Under the pieces are notes generated by a model that was given only the letters and a program-made list of their open reading frames with translations, was not told where the DNA came from and did not search any database. The translations under genes and the position numbers were made by a program. Shown piece by piece: positions 1 to 10,107 of a stretch of DNA of 64,000 nucleotides (position 1 is its first letter; every line of letters starts with the position of its first letter). Where the stretch lies: the NCBI RefSeq assembly GCF_006540305.1, contig NZ_BJOR01000001.1:5828001-5892000 (forward strand), written 5' to 3'. The DNA is from Streptomyces sp. 6-11-2 (lineage in GTDB: Bacteria > Actinomycetota > Actinomycetes > Streptomycetales > Streptomycetaceae).

Positions 1-387
1 CAGCGGGATGGAGGAGGTGTTGGAGGCCAGGATCGCGTCCGGCCGGGTCACCACCTGGTCCAGGACCTGGAAGATCTCGGTCTTGACCTGCTCGTTCTCC
101 ACCACGGCCTCGATCACCAGGTCGCGGTCGGAGAACTCGCCGAGGTCGGTGGTGAAGCTCAGCCGGGCCTGCGTCGCGTCCCGCTCCGCCTCGCTGATCT
201 TGCCGCGCTCGGCCGCCTTGGCCAGGGAGTTGAACAGCCGGGTACGGCCAATCTCCAGGGCCTCGCCGGTGGTCTCGGCGACCTTCACCTCCAGGCCGGC
301 CCGGGCGCACACCTCGGCGATGCCCGCACCCATCTGGCCGCAGCCCACCACTCCGACGCGTGCAATGTCTCCCGAAATGCCGGTCAC
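1..387 (-). CDS. 3-hydroxybutyryl-CoA dehydrogenase, N-terminal part (cut by window edge)
   Basis: The minus strand encodes the first 129 residues of a 3-hydroxyacyl-CoA dehydrogenase; the rest of the roughly 280-residue protein lies outside the window. The Rossmann NAD-binding loop GCGQMGAG is at residues 15-22, followed by the family helix (FNSLAKAAERGKIS) and the VIEAVVEN strand motif; the fragment ends at ASNTSSIP, the segment that in this family precedes the catalytic region. The family oxidises (S)-3-hydroxyacyl-CoA with NAD(P)+ in fatty-acid or butyrate/PHB metabolism. A GTG start at 387 is chosen because a GAAAGGGA ribosome-binding site lies just upstream; the nearby ATG is followed at once by a stop. 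Divergent from the next gene. The exact chain-length substrate cannot be told. Confidence 0.9.
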   Translation of the reverse strand, partial: MTGISGDIARVGVVGCGQMGAGIAEVCARAGLEVKVAETTGEALEIGRTRLFNSLAKAAERGKISEAERDATQARLSFTTDLGEFSDRDLVIEAVVENEQVKTEIFQVLDQVVTRPDAILASNTSSIPL

Positions 388-558
388 ATCGTCCCTTTCG
401 CAGTTCCTACGGCTGTGGCAGGCGGCTCGTTGTGCGGTGCCTGCTCCGATCGTGCACGTTACCCCCGTGGCGGCCGTGACCGGTCGCCCGGGTCGGGCAT
501 GCTGGGCCGGTGAACGATCCGTGACCGTGCGGATCCACGGCGTACGGGGAGTGCCCGG

Positions 559-1812
559 ATGGCCCGAGGGACACGGGTGACACGGCGGTCGTTCACCGTG
601 GCGGCGCTGTCGACCCTGGCGGTGACCGGCGACGCGGCCACCGCGACGGGCGGCACCGGCACCGACCGGAGGGGCCGCGCCGAGGTCACCGAGATGCGCG
701 GCATGTGGCTGGCGACCGTGCGCAACCGCGACTGGCCCTCCCGCACCGGGCTGAGCGTGGCCCGGCAGCGCGGCGAGCTGACCGCCCTGCTCGACGTGGC
801 GGTGCGCCGCCGGCTCAACACGGTGTTCCTCCAGGTGCGCCCGGCGGCCGACGCGCTGTGGCCCTCGCCCCACGAGCCGTGGTCGCAGTTCCTCACCGGC
901 ACGCAGGGCAGGGACCCGGGCTGGGATCCGCTCGGCACGGCCGTGGCGGAGGCGCACGCCCGCGGACTGCGGCTGCACGCGTGGTTCAACCCCTACCGGG
1001 TCGCCCTGCACGACGACCCGGCCCTGCTCGCCGCCTCCCATCCGGCCCGCAGGCACCCCGACTGGGTGGTCCGGTACGGCGGGTGCCTCCACTACAACCC
1101 CGGCCTGCCCGAGGTCCGGGAGTTCGTGCAGCGGGCCATGCTCGACGCGGTGTCCCGGTACCCGGTGGACGGCGTCCACTTCGACGACTACTTCTACCCC
1201 TATCCGGTCGCCGGCCAGACTTTCGACGACGACGCCGCCCACCACCGGTACGGCGGCGCCTTCGCCGGCCGGGCCGACTGGCGGCGCGACAACATCGACC
1301 GGCTGATCCGCGAGACGGCCGCGGCCGTCGCCGCCACCCGCCCGGGCACCCGGTTCGGGATCAGCCCCTTCGGGGTGTGGCGCAACGCCTCGTCCGACCC
1401 GCGCGGCTCGGACACCCGGGCCGGCGTGCAGACGTACGACGACCTGTACGCGGACACCCGCAAGTGGGTCGGGGAGGGCTGGATCGACTACGTCGTCCCA
1501 CAGCTGTACTGGGCCATCGGCTTCGCCACCGCCGACTACGCCGCCCTGCTGCCCTGGTGGGCCGAGGCGGCACGGGGCAGCCGTACGCGGCTGTACGTGG
1601 GGGAGGCGCTCTACAGGGCCGGCGACCCCGCGCAGGGCGCGGCCTGGCGGGACCCCGACGAGCTGTCCCGCCACCTCACCCTCGCTGCCGCGCACCCGGA
1701 AGTGCGCGGGCACGTCTTCTTCGCCGCGAAGGAGGTGGCGGCCGATCCGACCGGGGCCATGGCGAGGGTCGTCGCCGACCACTACCGCCGGCCGGCGAGA
1801 CCCCCGCGCTGA
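559..1812 (+). CDS. Tat-exported glycoside-hydrolase-like (GHL10/DUF187) protein
   Basis: This 417-residue protein belongs to the GHL10 family (formerly DUF187) of TIM-barrel glycosidase-like proteins, thought to act on cell-wall or other extracellular glycans. The N-terminus carries a twin-arginine motif (TRRSFTVAAL, arginines at 9-10) and a short hydrophobic stretch, so export through Tat is likely. The barrel begins at MRGMWLATVRNRDWPS (about residue 46), and the acidic motif VDGVHFDDYFYPYP near residue 200 is the family's conserved active-site-like signature; later WIDYVVPQLYW also fits. A GTG seven codons in is an alternative start that would still leave the Tat motif. Substrate is unknown. 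Confidence 0.85.
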   Translation: MARGTRVTRRSFTVAALSTLAVTGDAATATGGTGTDRRGRAEVTEMRGMWLATVRNRDWPSRTGLSVARQRGELTALLDVAVRRRLNTVFLQVRPAADALWPSPHEPWSQFLTGTQGRDPGWDPLGTAVAEAHARGLRLHAWFNPYRVALHDDPALLAASHPARRHPDWVVRYGGCLHYNPGLPEVREFVQRAMLDAVSRYPVDGVHFDDYFYPYPVAGQTFDDDAAHHRYGGAFAGRADWRRDNIDRLIRETAAAVAATRPGTRFGISPFGVWRNASSDPRGSDTRAGVQTYDDLYADTRKWVGEGWIDYVVPQLYWAIGFATADYAALLPWWAEAARGSRTRLYVGEALYRAGDPAQGAAWRDPDELSRHLTLAAAHPEVRGHVFFAAKEVAADPTGAMARVVADHYRRPARPPR

Positions 1813-1813
1813 C

Positions 1814-2014
1814 TCAGTGGTGTTCGTGTTCCTTCTTGTGGCGGACCTGGCAGTCGGGGCCCGGTGACATGACGGCCTCGTGCCCGTCCGGGAAGCGGAC
1901 GCGGTACGGCGGGTTGCCCTCCGTGCCCATGACCTCGACGATTTCGCTGATCTGGTCGTGCTGACCGACCACCCTGCCGTGCTGGACGAGCTGGTCGCCC
2001 ACGGTTGCGCGCAT
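1814..2014 (-). CDS. DUF1918 domain protein
   Basis: This 66-residue protein is a complete DUF1918 protein, a small actinobacterial family of unknown function. The recognisable pattern is MRATVGDQLVQHG at the start, then PPYRVRFPDGHEAVMSPGPDCQV, predicted to be a small all-beta barrel, ending in a His/Glu-rich tail (HKKEHEHH) that could bind metal. It converges with the preceding glycoside-hydrolase-like gene, the two stops being separated by a single base. No function is assigned; the His-rich tail is an observation only. Confidence 0.85.
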   Translation of the reverse strand: MRATVGDQLVQHGRVVGQHDQISEIVEVMGTEGNPPYRVRFPDGHEAVMSPGPDCQVRHKKEHEHH

Positions 2015-2137
2015 CTACGGGGCCTCCTCACCATGTGCGGGAGCAGCGGTCCTCGACTTCCGAGTCTACGGTGCGGAGCGCGGCCGAACCGGTGAGCCGC
2101 CGGGCCGGTGTGCGGTCGGCACCGGTGTGAGCGCCGG

Positions 2138-3052
2138 TCAGCCGCGCGCCCGCTGGGTGACGGCGATGCAGACGAGCACGGCTACGGCCGTCACGGGGGC
2201 GGCCGGAGTGAGGTGCTCGCCGAGCAGCAGCACCGACCACACCAGTGTGAGCAGGGGTTGGGCCAGCTGCAACTGGCTCGCCTTCGGGATGCCGACGGCG
2301 GCCATGCCCCGGTACCAGACGACCAGCCCGAGGAACTGCGAGCCCGCCGCGACCCAGAGCAGTCCGGTCACGCTGTGGACGCCCAGGTGCACGGGCTCGT
2401 GCGTCAGCGCGAGCGCGGCCGCGGGCACGGTGAGCGGCAGGCACGCCACCAGCGCCCAGCCGATGACCTGCCAGCCCGGCATCACGCGGGCCAGCCGGCC
2501 GCCCTCGGTGTAGCCGGCGGCGCACACCAGCAGGGCGCCGAACAGGTAGCCGTCGGCGGTGGTCAGCGCACCGCCGCTCTGCTGCACGGTGAAGGCCACC
2601 ACGGCCGCCGCGCCCGCCAGCGCCGCCGTCCAGAACGTGCGCGAGGGGCGGACGCCGAAGCGCAGCGCGGAGAGCAGCGCCGTGGTGAGCGGCAGCAGGC
2701 CCACGACGACGGCTGCGTGCGCGGTGGTGGAGGTCTCCAGGGCGAGCGTGGTGAGCAGCGGGAAGCCGAGGACCACTCCGGCGGCCACGACCGCGAGGCC
2801 GGGCCAGTGCCGGCGTGCGGGCGGCGGTACGCGCAGCGCCAGCAGGCAGCCGCCCGCGAGGACGGCGGCGAGCACACTGCGCACGGCCACCAGGGACCAG
2901 GGTCCGAAGCCCTCCAGGCCCCAGGCGGTGGCCGGGAAGGTCAGGGAGAAGGCGACCACGCCGAGGGCCGCCTGAAGGGTGCCGGCGCGCGAGCGGGCCG
3001 GGGCGTCCACTGCTATCGGTGTCGATGCGGTAGCGCTACTCTGTGCTCTCAT
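2138..3052 (-). CDS. EamA-family (DMT) transporter
   Basis: A 304-residue integral membrane protein with about ten hydrophobic helices arranged as two EamA repeats, typical of drug/metabolite transporters that export amino acids or other small metabolites. Recognisable stretches are FPATAWGLEGFGPWSLV in the first repeat and SQFLGLVVWYRGMAAVG plus LAQPLLTLVWSVLLLGE in the second. The start MRAQSS at 3052 is preferred: it faces the start of the divergent MocR regulator so closely that the two ATG codons share bases. A divergent MocR regulator usually controls such an exporter, so this pair is probably a regulator-target unit. Substrate unknown. Confidence 0.88.
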   Translation of the reverse strand: MRAQSSATASTPIAVDAPARSRAGTLQAALGVVAFSLTFPATAWGLEGFGPWSLVAVRSVLAAVLAGGCLLALRVPPPARRHWPGLAVVAAGVVLGFPLLTTLALETSTTAHAAVVVGLLPLTTALLSALRFGVRPSRTFWTAALAGAAAVVAFTVQQSGGALTTADGYLFGALLVCAAGYTEGGRLARVMPGWQVIGWALVACLPLTVPAAALALTHEPVHLGVHSVTGLLWVAAGSQFLGLVVWYRGMAAVGIPKASQLQLAQPLLTLVWSVLLLGEHLTPAAPVTAVAVLVCIAVTQRARG

Positions 3053-3063
3053 GCAACAGCGTA
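3037..3063. promoter_or_regulatory. overlapping divergent promoter region of eamA-like and mocR-like genes
   Basis: The plus-strand ATG (3051-3053) and minus-strand ATG (3052-3050) overlap in the tetramer CATG, so neither mRNA has room for a leader unless transcription starts inside the other gene. A -10-like TACTCT (3037-3042) lies 8 bases before the plus start, and TACGCT read on the minus strand (3063-3058) lies 5 bases before the minus start. This suggests two leaderless transcripts whose promoters lie within the other gene's first codons. Inferred from spacing only. Confidence 0.5.
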
Positions 3064-4496
3064 GCAGCGTCACCGAACTCGCAGAACGCCTGCGGCGGGA
3101 ACTGGACCGCTACTCACCTGGTGAAAAGCTCCCGTCGAGCCGGGTCCTCGTCGAGCGGTACCGGGTCAGCCCGGTCACCGTCTCGCGGGCCCTGTCGCAC
3201 CTGGCGGCCGAGGGCTTGGTGGTCACCCGTCCCGGCGCCGGCGCCTTCCGCGCCCCGGCGCGCGGGACGGCCGCTCCCGCCGGCGACACCTCCTGGCAGG
3301 AGGTCGCGCTCAGCGCGGACGGCGCCGCCGACCTCGTACCGCGCACGGTGGACGCCTCCGGCGTGACGATCTCGCTGGCCGCCCCGCCGCCGGGCGTGAT
3401 CGAGTTCAACGGGGGCTACCTGCACCCCTCGTTGCAGCCCGAGCGGGCCATGGCCGCCGCGCTGTCCCGGGCCGGCCGCCGTCCCGGGGCGTGGGGGAGG
3501 CCGCCGCTGGAGGGGCTGCCGGAGCTGCGCGAGTGGTTCGCGCGGGACATCGGCGGACCGGGCGGGACCGTCACCGCCGCCGAGGTCCTGATCACCGCGG
3601 GCGGCCAGTCCGCGCTGACCACCGCCCTGCGCGCCCTGGCCCCGCCCGGCGCTCCGGTGCTGGTCGAGTCGCCCACCTATCCCGGCATGCTGGCCATCGC
3701 CCGGTCCTCCGGGCTGCGGCCCGTACCCGTGCCCGTCGACGCGGAGGGGGTGAGGCCGGAACTGCTCGCCGACGCGTTCCGGGCCACCGGCGCCCGCGTG
3801 TTCGTCTGCCAGCCCCTGTTCCAGAACCCCACCGGCGCCGTCCTCGCCCCCGACCGGCGCGCGCGGGTGCTGCGGACGGCCCGTGAGGCCGGCGCCTTCG
3901 TCGTCGAGGACGACTTCGTACGGCGGCTCGCGCACGAGGACGCCGGCACCCTGCCGCCCCCGCTCGTCGCCGCCGACCCGGACGGGGTCGTGGTGCACGT
4001 CGGCTCGCTGACCAAGGCCACCTCGCCCAGCTTCCGGGTGAGTGCGCTGGTCGCGCGCGGCCCGGTGCTGGAACGGCTGCGCGCCATCCAGGTCGTGGAC
4101 ACGTTCTTCGTGCCGCGGCCGTTGCAGGAGGCCGCTCTCGAACTGGTCGGCTCTCCCGCCTGGCCCCGCCATCTGCGCGCGCTCGCCACGGAGTTGAAGA
4201 GCCGTCGGGACGCGATGACCACCGCGCTGCGGAGCCGCCTTCCCGAACTCGCCCCGCCGCACGTCCCGTCCGGGGGCTACCACCTGTGGCCGCGTCTGCC
4301 GGGCGGTGCGGACGAGGCCGCCCTGACCGCCGCCGCCCTGCGCGCGGGCGTCGCGCTCACCCCCGGCCGCCCGTACTTCAGCGCCGAACCCCCGGCCGCC
4401 CACGTGCGGTTGAGCTTCGCCGCGGTCGGCGGCACGGCGGAGATCGCCGAGGGCGTGCGCCGCCTGCGGGCGGCCTGCGCGGAGGTGCTGCCCTGA
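3051..4496 (+). CDS. MocR-type GntR/aminotransferase-fold transcriptional regulator
   Basis: This 481-residue protein has the MocR architecture: an N-terminal GntR winged helix (about residues 1-75, recognition helix around VSPVTVSRALSHLAAEGLVV) fused to a fold-type I aminotransferase-like domain. In the latter, the motif FQNPTGAV is near residue 256 and the PLP lysine lies in GSLTKATSPSFR near residue 322, so PLP binding should be intact. MocR proteins respond to PLP plus an amine or amino acid and often regulate a neighbouring transporter or PLP-related gene; here the divergent EamA exporter is the obvious target. ATG at 3051 gives the expected N-terminus and overlaps the exporter's start. 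Confidence 0.92.
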   Translation: MQQRSSVTELAERLRRELDRYSPGEKLPSSRVLVERYRVSPVTVSRALSHLAAEGLVVTRPGAGAFRAPARGTAAPAGDTSWQEVALSADGAADLVPRTVDASGVTISLAAPPPGVIEFNGGYLHPSLQPERAMAAALSRAGRRPGAWGRPPLEGLPELREWFARDIGGPGGTVTAAEVLITAGGQSALTTALRALAPPGAPVLVESPTYPGMLAIARSSGLRPVPVPVDAEGVRPELLADAFRATGARVFVCQPLFQNPTGAVLAPDRRARVLRTAREAGAFVVEDDFVRRLAHEDAGTLPPPLVAADPDGVVVHVGSLTKATSPSFRVSALVARGPVLERLRAIQVVDTFFVPRPLQEAALELVGSPAWPRHLRALATELKSRRDAMTTALRSRLPELAPPHVPSGGYHLWPRLPGGADEAALTAAALRAGVALTPGRPYFSAEPPAAHVRLSFAAVGGTAEIAEGVRRLRAACAEVLP

Positions 4497-4562
4497 CGGC
4501 CGGCCGGGGGAGCGGACGGCCGGGACCCGCGGCGGGCTGCGTACCGGGGCCTCAGTCCTCGC

Positions 4563-5030
4563 TCAGTCCTCGCGCGCGTAGTCCGTCGTCAGCAGCAGGT
4601 CCTTCGCGGGGCCGCCCACGCGCCACACCGTGCGCCAGTGCCCGGCGTCCCGGACGGTGAACTCGCCCCGGTAGAGATCCGCCGCGCACGGATGCGCGGC
4701 CAGGTGCCGCCCGGAGCGCAGGTCCAGATCGTGGAAGGGCCGCCCGTCCGCGAAGCGCACGTCGGCCGTGCCCGGCACGTTCCCGGGCAGAAAGCGCAGC
4801 GTCCGCTCGGCGGGCCGGGCCACCCCCTGCCAGACGAACGTGCCGCACTCCCGGTGCAGCAGCCCGCCGCCGTCCAGGGCGCCGAAGGCCGTCGTACCGG
4901 TGAACTCCCCCGTCCCGCCGTCCGCCAGATCCCGCACCGACCGCCGGACCCGCCAGTTCCCGGCCAGGAACACCAGCACGTCCGGCACCGGCAGGAACCG
5001 GCCCTCCGCCGCTCGCTCGCCCTTTTCCAC
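4563..5030 (-). CDS. DUF6314 family protein
   Basis: A 155-residue protein of the DUF6314 family. Family-like features are FLAGNWRVRRSV near the N-terminus, a Gly/Thr-rich FTGTTAFGALDGGGLLHRECGTF segment, VRFADGRPFHDLDLRSG, HPCAADLYRGEF, and a C-terminal WRVGGPAKDLLLTTDY; this resembles a lipocalin-like beta barrel, but no activity is established. The GTG at 5030 is preferred over an upstream in-frame ATG at 5069 because that ATG sits inside the ARG-box/argC promoter region. It is divergent from argC and could share its ArgR control, which is an inference. Confidence 0.8.
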   Translation of the reverse strand: MEKGERAAEGRFLPVPDVLVFLAGNWRVRRSVRDLADGGTGEFTGTTAFGALDGGGLLHRECGTFVWQGVARPAERTLRFLPGNVPGTADVRFADGRPFHDLDLRSGRHLAAHPCAADLYRGEFTVRDAGHWRTVWRVGGPAKDLLLTTDYARED

Positions 5031-5062
5031 CCGCTCACCGTACGACGACCGACGTTGATTCC

Positions 5063-6256
<1,194 letters not shown>

Positions 6257-6260
<4 letters not shown>

Positions 6261-7408
6261 GCGTCACGGCAGCCAAGGGGTTCCAGGCGGCGGGCATCGC
6301 CGCCGGGATCAAGGAGAGCGGCAACCCGGACCTGGCCCTCGTGGTCAACACCGGCCCCCGCCGCGCCGCCGCGGGCGTCTTCACCTCCAACCGCGTCAAG
6401 GCCGCCCCGGTGCAGTGGTCCGAGCAGGTCCTCAAGGACGGCAGACTCTCCGCGGTCGTCCTCAACTCCGGCGGCGCCAACGCCTGCACCGGCTCCAAGG
6501 GCTTCCAGGACACCCACGCCACCGCCGAGAAGGCCGCCGACGTGCTCGGTGTCGGCGCCATCGAGGTCGCGGTCTGCTCCACCGGACTGATCGGCGTCCT
6601 GCTGCCCATGGACAAGCTGCTGCCGGGCATCGAGACGGCCGCCGCCCGGCTCTCCGAGCACGGCGGCGAGAAGGCCGCCATCGCCATCAAGACCACCGAC
6701 ACCGTCCACAAGACGTTTGTGGTGACCAAGGACGGCTGGACCGTCGGCGGTATGGCCAAGGGCGCGGGCATGCTCGCCCCGGGCCTGGCCACCATGCTCG
6801 TGGTCCTCACCACGGACGCCGACCTCGAGTCCGACGTGCTCGACCAGGCGCTGCGCGCCGCCACCAGGGTCACCTTCGACCGGGTCGACTCCGACGGCTG
6901 CATGTCCACCAACGACACCGTGCTGCTGCTCGCCTCCGGCGCCTCCGGGGTCACCCCGCCGTACGCGGAGTTCGCCGAGGCCGTACGGGCGGTGTGCGAC
7001 GACCTCGGGCAGCAGCTCATCCGGGACGCCGAGGGCGCCAGCAAGGACATCAAGGTCGAGGTGGTGGGCGCCGCGACCGAGGAGGACGCCGTGGAGGTGG
7101 GCCGCTCCATCGCCCGCAACAACCTCCTCAAGTGCGCCATCCACGGCGAGGACCCCAACTGGGGCCGCGTCCTCTCGGCGATCGGCACCACCAGGGCCGC
7201 CTTCGAGCCCGACCGGCTCAACGTCGCCATCAACGGCGTCTGGGTCTGCAAGAACGGCGGCGTCGGCGAGGACCGCGCGAAGGTCGACATGCGCTACCGC
7301 GAGGTCCACATCGTGGCCGACCTCGCCGCCGGCGCCCAGACCGCCACCATCTGGACCAACGACCTCACCGCCGACTACGTCCACGAGAACAGCGCGTACT
7401 CCTCATGA
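6257..7408 (+). CDS. argJ: bifunctional glutamate N-acetyltransferase/ornithine acetyltransferase
   Basis: ArgJ, 383 residues, transfers the acetyl group from N-acetylornithine to glutamate, recycling acetyl in the arginine cycle; some members also use acetyl-CoA. The self-cleavage site between Ala and Thr is plain in [15 protein letters not shown], giving alpha and beta chains with Thr179 as the new N-terminal nucleophile. The oxyanion-hole region ([13 protein letters not shown]) and the C-terminal HGEDPNWGR motif are present. Whether it is mono- or bifunctional cannot be read from sequence. GTG start overlaps the upstream small ORF stop; its stop overlaps the argB ATG as ATGA. Confidence 0.97.
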
Positions 7409-8313
7409 GCTCCGCAACCACTCGCAAACACACCGCGCTCCCCAAGGCGAAGATCCTCGTCGAGGCGCTGCCCTGGCTGACCCGGCACCACGGCAAGATC
7501 GTCGTCATCAAGTTCGGCGGCAACGCCATGGTGGACGAGGAGCTGAAGGCCGCCTTCGCCCAGGACGTCGTCTTCCTGCGGCACGCCGGCCTCAGGCCCG
7601 TCGTCGTGCACGGCGGCGGCCCCCAGATCAGCCGGGCGCTCGAGCGGCACGGCATCGTCAGCGAGTTCAAGGCGGGTCTGCGGGTCACCACCGAGGAGGC
7701 CATGGACGTCGTGCGGATGGTGCTCGCCGGGCAGGTGCAGCGGGAGCTGGTGGGCCTGCTCAACCAGCACGGGCCCTTCGCCGTCGGCCTCACCGGCGAG
7801 GACGCCCACACCATCACCGCCACCAAGCACACCCCCGAGATCGACGGCGAGCCGGTCGACATCGGGCGGGTGGGCGAGATCACCGCGATCGACACCGGCG
7901 CGATCGAGGCGCTGCTCGCCGACGGCCGCATCCCGGTCGTGTCCTCGATCGCCCGTTCCGAGGACGACGGGCACGTCTACAACGTCAACGCCGATACGGC
8001 GGCCGCGGCGCTCGCCGCGGCACTGGGCGCCGAGACCCTCATGGTCCTCACCGACGTCGAGGGCCTCTACGAGGACTGGCCGAACTCCGACGAGGTGATC
8101 AGCCGCCTGACCGCGAGCGAGCTGGAGAAGCTGCTGCCGGAGCTGTCCTCCGGCATGGTGCCGAAGATGCAGGGCTGCCTGCACGCGGTGCGCGGCGGCG
8201 TGACCACCGCCCGCGTCATCGACGGCCGGGTCCAGCACTCGATCCTGCTGGAGATCTTCACCGACGAGGGCATCGGCACGATGGTCGTGCCGGACGAACA
8301 GGGGGAGTCGTGA
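7405..8313 (+). CDS. argB: acetylglutamate kinase
   Basis: ArgB, 302 residues, phosphorylates N-acetylglutamate with ATP, the usual arginine-feedback point of the pathway. Amino-acid kinase family motifs are visible: KFGGNAM near residue 35, the glycine-rich [21 protein letters not shown], and the C-terminal [18 protein letters not shown] that forms part of the substrate/arginine site. An N-terminal extension before [12 protein letters not shown] is typical of arginine-sensitive hexameric forms. The ATG at 7405 overlaps the argJ stop (ATGA) and the gene's own stop overlaps the argD GTG (GTGA), so the block is tightly coupled. Confidence 0.98.
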   Translation: MSSATTRKHTALPKAKILVEALPWLTRHHGKIVVIKFGGNAMVDEELKAAFAQDVVFLRHAGLRPVVVHGGGPQISRALERHGIVSEFKAGLRVTTEEAMDVVRMVLAGQVQRELVGLLNQHGPFAVGLTGEDAHTITATKHTPEIDGEPVDIGRVGEITAIDTGAIEALLADGRIPVVSSIARSEDDGHVYNVNADTAAAALAAALGAETLMVLTDVEGLYEDWPNSDEVISRLTASELEKLLPELSSGMVPKMQGCLHAVRGGVTTARVIDGRVQHSILLEIFTDEGIGTMVVPDEQGES

Positions 8314-9524
8314 GCAACCAGGACGTGCGTGATCAGGAGACGGGCAACCAGGCACTGGCCGCGCGCTGGCAGGGCGCGCTCATGAACAACTACGGCACCC
8401 CGCGGCTCGCCCTCGTCCGCGGTGCGGGCGCGAAACTGTGGGACGCCGACGGCCGGGAGTACGTCGACTTCGTCGGCGGTATCGCGGTCAACGCGCTCGG
8501 CCACGCCCATCCCGCAGTCGTGGAGGCGGTCGGCCGGCAGATCGCCTCCCTCGGCCATGTCTCCAACCTGTTCATCGCCGAACCGCCCGTCGCCCTGGCC
8601 GAACGGCTGCTCCAGCTCTTCGGCCGGGACGGCAAGGTGTTCTTCTGCAACTCCGGCGCCGAGGCCAACGAGGGCGCCTTCAAGATCGGCCGGCTGACCG
8701 GGCGGCCGCACATGGTCGCCACCGAGGGCGGCTTCCACGGCCGGACGATGGGCGCCCTCGCGCTCACCGGACAGCCCGGCAAGCAGGAGCCGTTCCTGCC
8801 GCTGCCCGGCGAGGTCACCCACGTGCCCTACGGGGACGCGCGGGCCCTGGCCGCCGCGGTCACCGAGGAGACCGCCCTCGTCGTCATCGAGCCCATCCAG
8901 GGCGAGAACGGGGTCGTGGTGCCCCCGCCCGGCTATCTGAAGGCGGCCAGGGCGATCACGGCGGCCACCGGTTCGCTGCTGGTCCTCGACGAGGTGCAGA
9001 CCGGGGTCGGGCGCACCGGGCACTGGTTCGAGTACCAGGCCCACGAGGGCGTCCTGCCGGACGTCGTCACGCTCGCCAAGGGCCTGGGCGGCGGACTGCC
9101 GCTCGGCGCCACCGTCGCCTTCGGGCGCGCCGGCGACCTGCTCCAGCCCGGTCAGCACGGTACGACCTTCGGCGGCAACCCGGTCGCCTGCGCCGCCGGA
9201 CTCGCCGTCCTGGACACGATCGCGGGCGAGGGGCTGTTGGAGAACGTCAAGCGGCAGAGCGAGAAGCTGCGCGAGGGGATCGAGTCACTGGACCACCCGC
9301 TGGTCGCCCACGTCAGGGGCGCGGGCCTGCTGCTGGGTATCGTGCTCACCGAGCCGCGCGCGCCCCAGGTGCAGCAGGCGGCTCAGGAGGCCGGTTTCCT
9401 GGTGAACGCGCCCGCCCCCGACGTCGTACGGCTGATGCCGCCGCTGAACCTGGGCGACGACGAGGTGGACGCCTTCCTCGGAGCGCTGCCCGGCGTCCTG
9501 GACGTGGCAAACGGGGACGGATGA
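8310..9524 (+). CDS. argD: acetylornithine aminotransferase
   Basis: ArgD, 404 residues, a class III PLP aminotransferase converting N-acetylglutamate semialdehyde to N-acetylornithine with glutamate as donor. Visible landmarks are [29 protein letters not shown], the [12 protein letters not shown] motif and the PLP lysine at about residue 257 in [14 protein letters not shown]. The GTG start at 8310 overlaps the argB stop. Operon context makes acetylornithine the substrate, although such enzymes often also serve in lysine (succinyldiaminopimelate) synthesis. Confidence 0.97.
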   Translation: MSNQDVRDQETGNQALAARWQGALMNNYGTPRLALVRGAGAKLWDADGREYVDFVGGIAVNALGHAHPAVVEAVGRQIASLGHVSNLFIAEPPVALAERLLQLFGRDGKVFFCNSGAEANEGAFKIGRLTGRPHMVATEGGFHGRTMGALALTGQPGKQEPFLPLPGEVTHVPYGDARALAAAVTEETALVVIEPIQGENGVVVPPPGYLKAARAITAATGSLLVLDEVQTGVGRTGHWFEYQAHEGVLPDVVTLAKGLGGGLPLGATVAFGRAGDLLQPGQHGTTFGGNPVACAAGLAVLDTIAGEGLLENVKRQSEKLREGIESLDHPLVAHVRGAGLLLGIVLTEPRAPQVQQAAQEAGFLVNAPAPDVVRLMPPLNLGDDEVDAFLGALPGVLDVANGDG

Positions 9525-9543
9525 TCCGGAGATTGAGACGACG

Positions 9544-10083
9544 ATGAGTCAGGCGCAGAACGGTCAGACCGAGGCCGGGCCTGCGGTGCCGCAGACCCGC
9601 ACCGCCCGCCACCGCCGGATCGTGGACATCCTCAACCGGCAACCAGTGCGCTCCCAGAGCCAGTTGGCGAAGCTGCTGGCAGACGACGGGCTGAGCGTCA
9701 CCCAGGCGACGCTCTCCCGCGACCTGGACGAGCTGAACGCGGTGAAGATCCGCAACACCGACGGCGACCTCATCTACGCGGTGCCCAGCGAGGGCGGTTT
9801 CCGCACTCCGCGCGCACCGCTGGGGGAGTCGGTGAAGGAGGAGCGGATGCGGCGGCTCTCGCAGGAGCTGCTGATCTCCGCGGAGGCCTCCGCCAACCTC
9901 GTGGTCCTGCGGACGCCTCCGGGGGCGGCGCAGTTCCTCGCCTCGGCCATCGACCAGGCCGAGCTGCACGACATCCTGGGGACCATCGCCGGCGACGACA
10001 CGCTGCTGCTGATCAGCCGGGACCCCACGGGGGGACAGGCGCTGGCGGACCACCTGCTGAGGCTGGCGCAGAACGGCCAGTGA
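9544..10083 (+). CDS. argR: arginine repressor
   Basis: ArgR, 179 residues, the arginine-responsive hexameric repressor of arginine genes. The N-terminal winged helix (about residues 20-85) contains [30 protein letters not shown]; the C-terminal oligomerisation/arginine-binding domain ends with [17 protein letters not shown] longer N-terminal tail than in E. coli ArgR is usual for Streptomyces. It lies 19 bp after argD in the same orientation, so it is probably cotranscribed and autoregulated through the argC ARG boxes; the other visible target is argG at 19.3 kb. Confidence 0.97.
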   Translation: MSQAQNGQTEAGPAVPQTRTARHRRIVDILNRQPVRSQSQLAKLLADDGLSVTQATLSRDLDELNAVKIRNTDGDLIYAVPSEGGFRTPRAPLGESVKEERMRRLSQELLISAEASANLVVLRTPPGAAQFLASAIDQAELHDILGTIAGDDTLLLISRDPTGGQALADHLLRLAQNGQ

Positions 10084-10107
10084 GCTCGGCGCGGGGCCGG
10101 CCGGACC

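Noticed and set aside
2108..3064. 318-codon plus-strand frame opposite the EamA transporter gene
   Set aside because: Low-complexity Gly/Arg/His-rich translation; the minus strand has ten regular hydrophobic helices of a known family.
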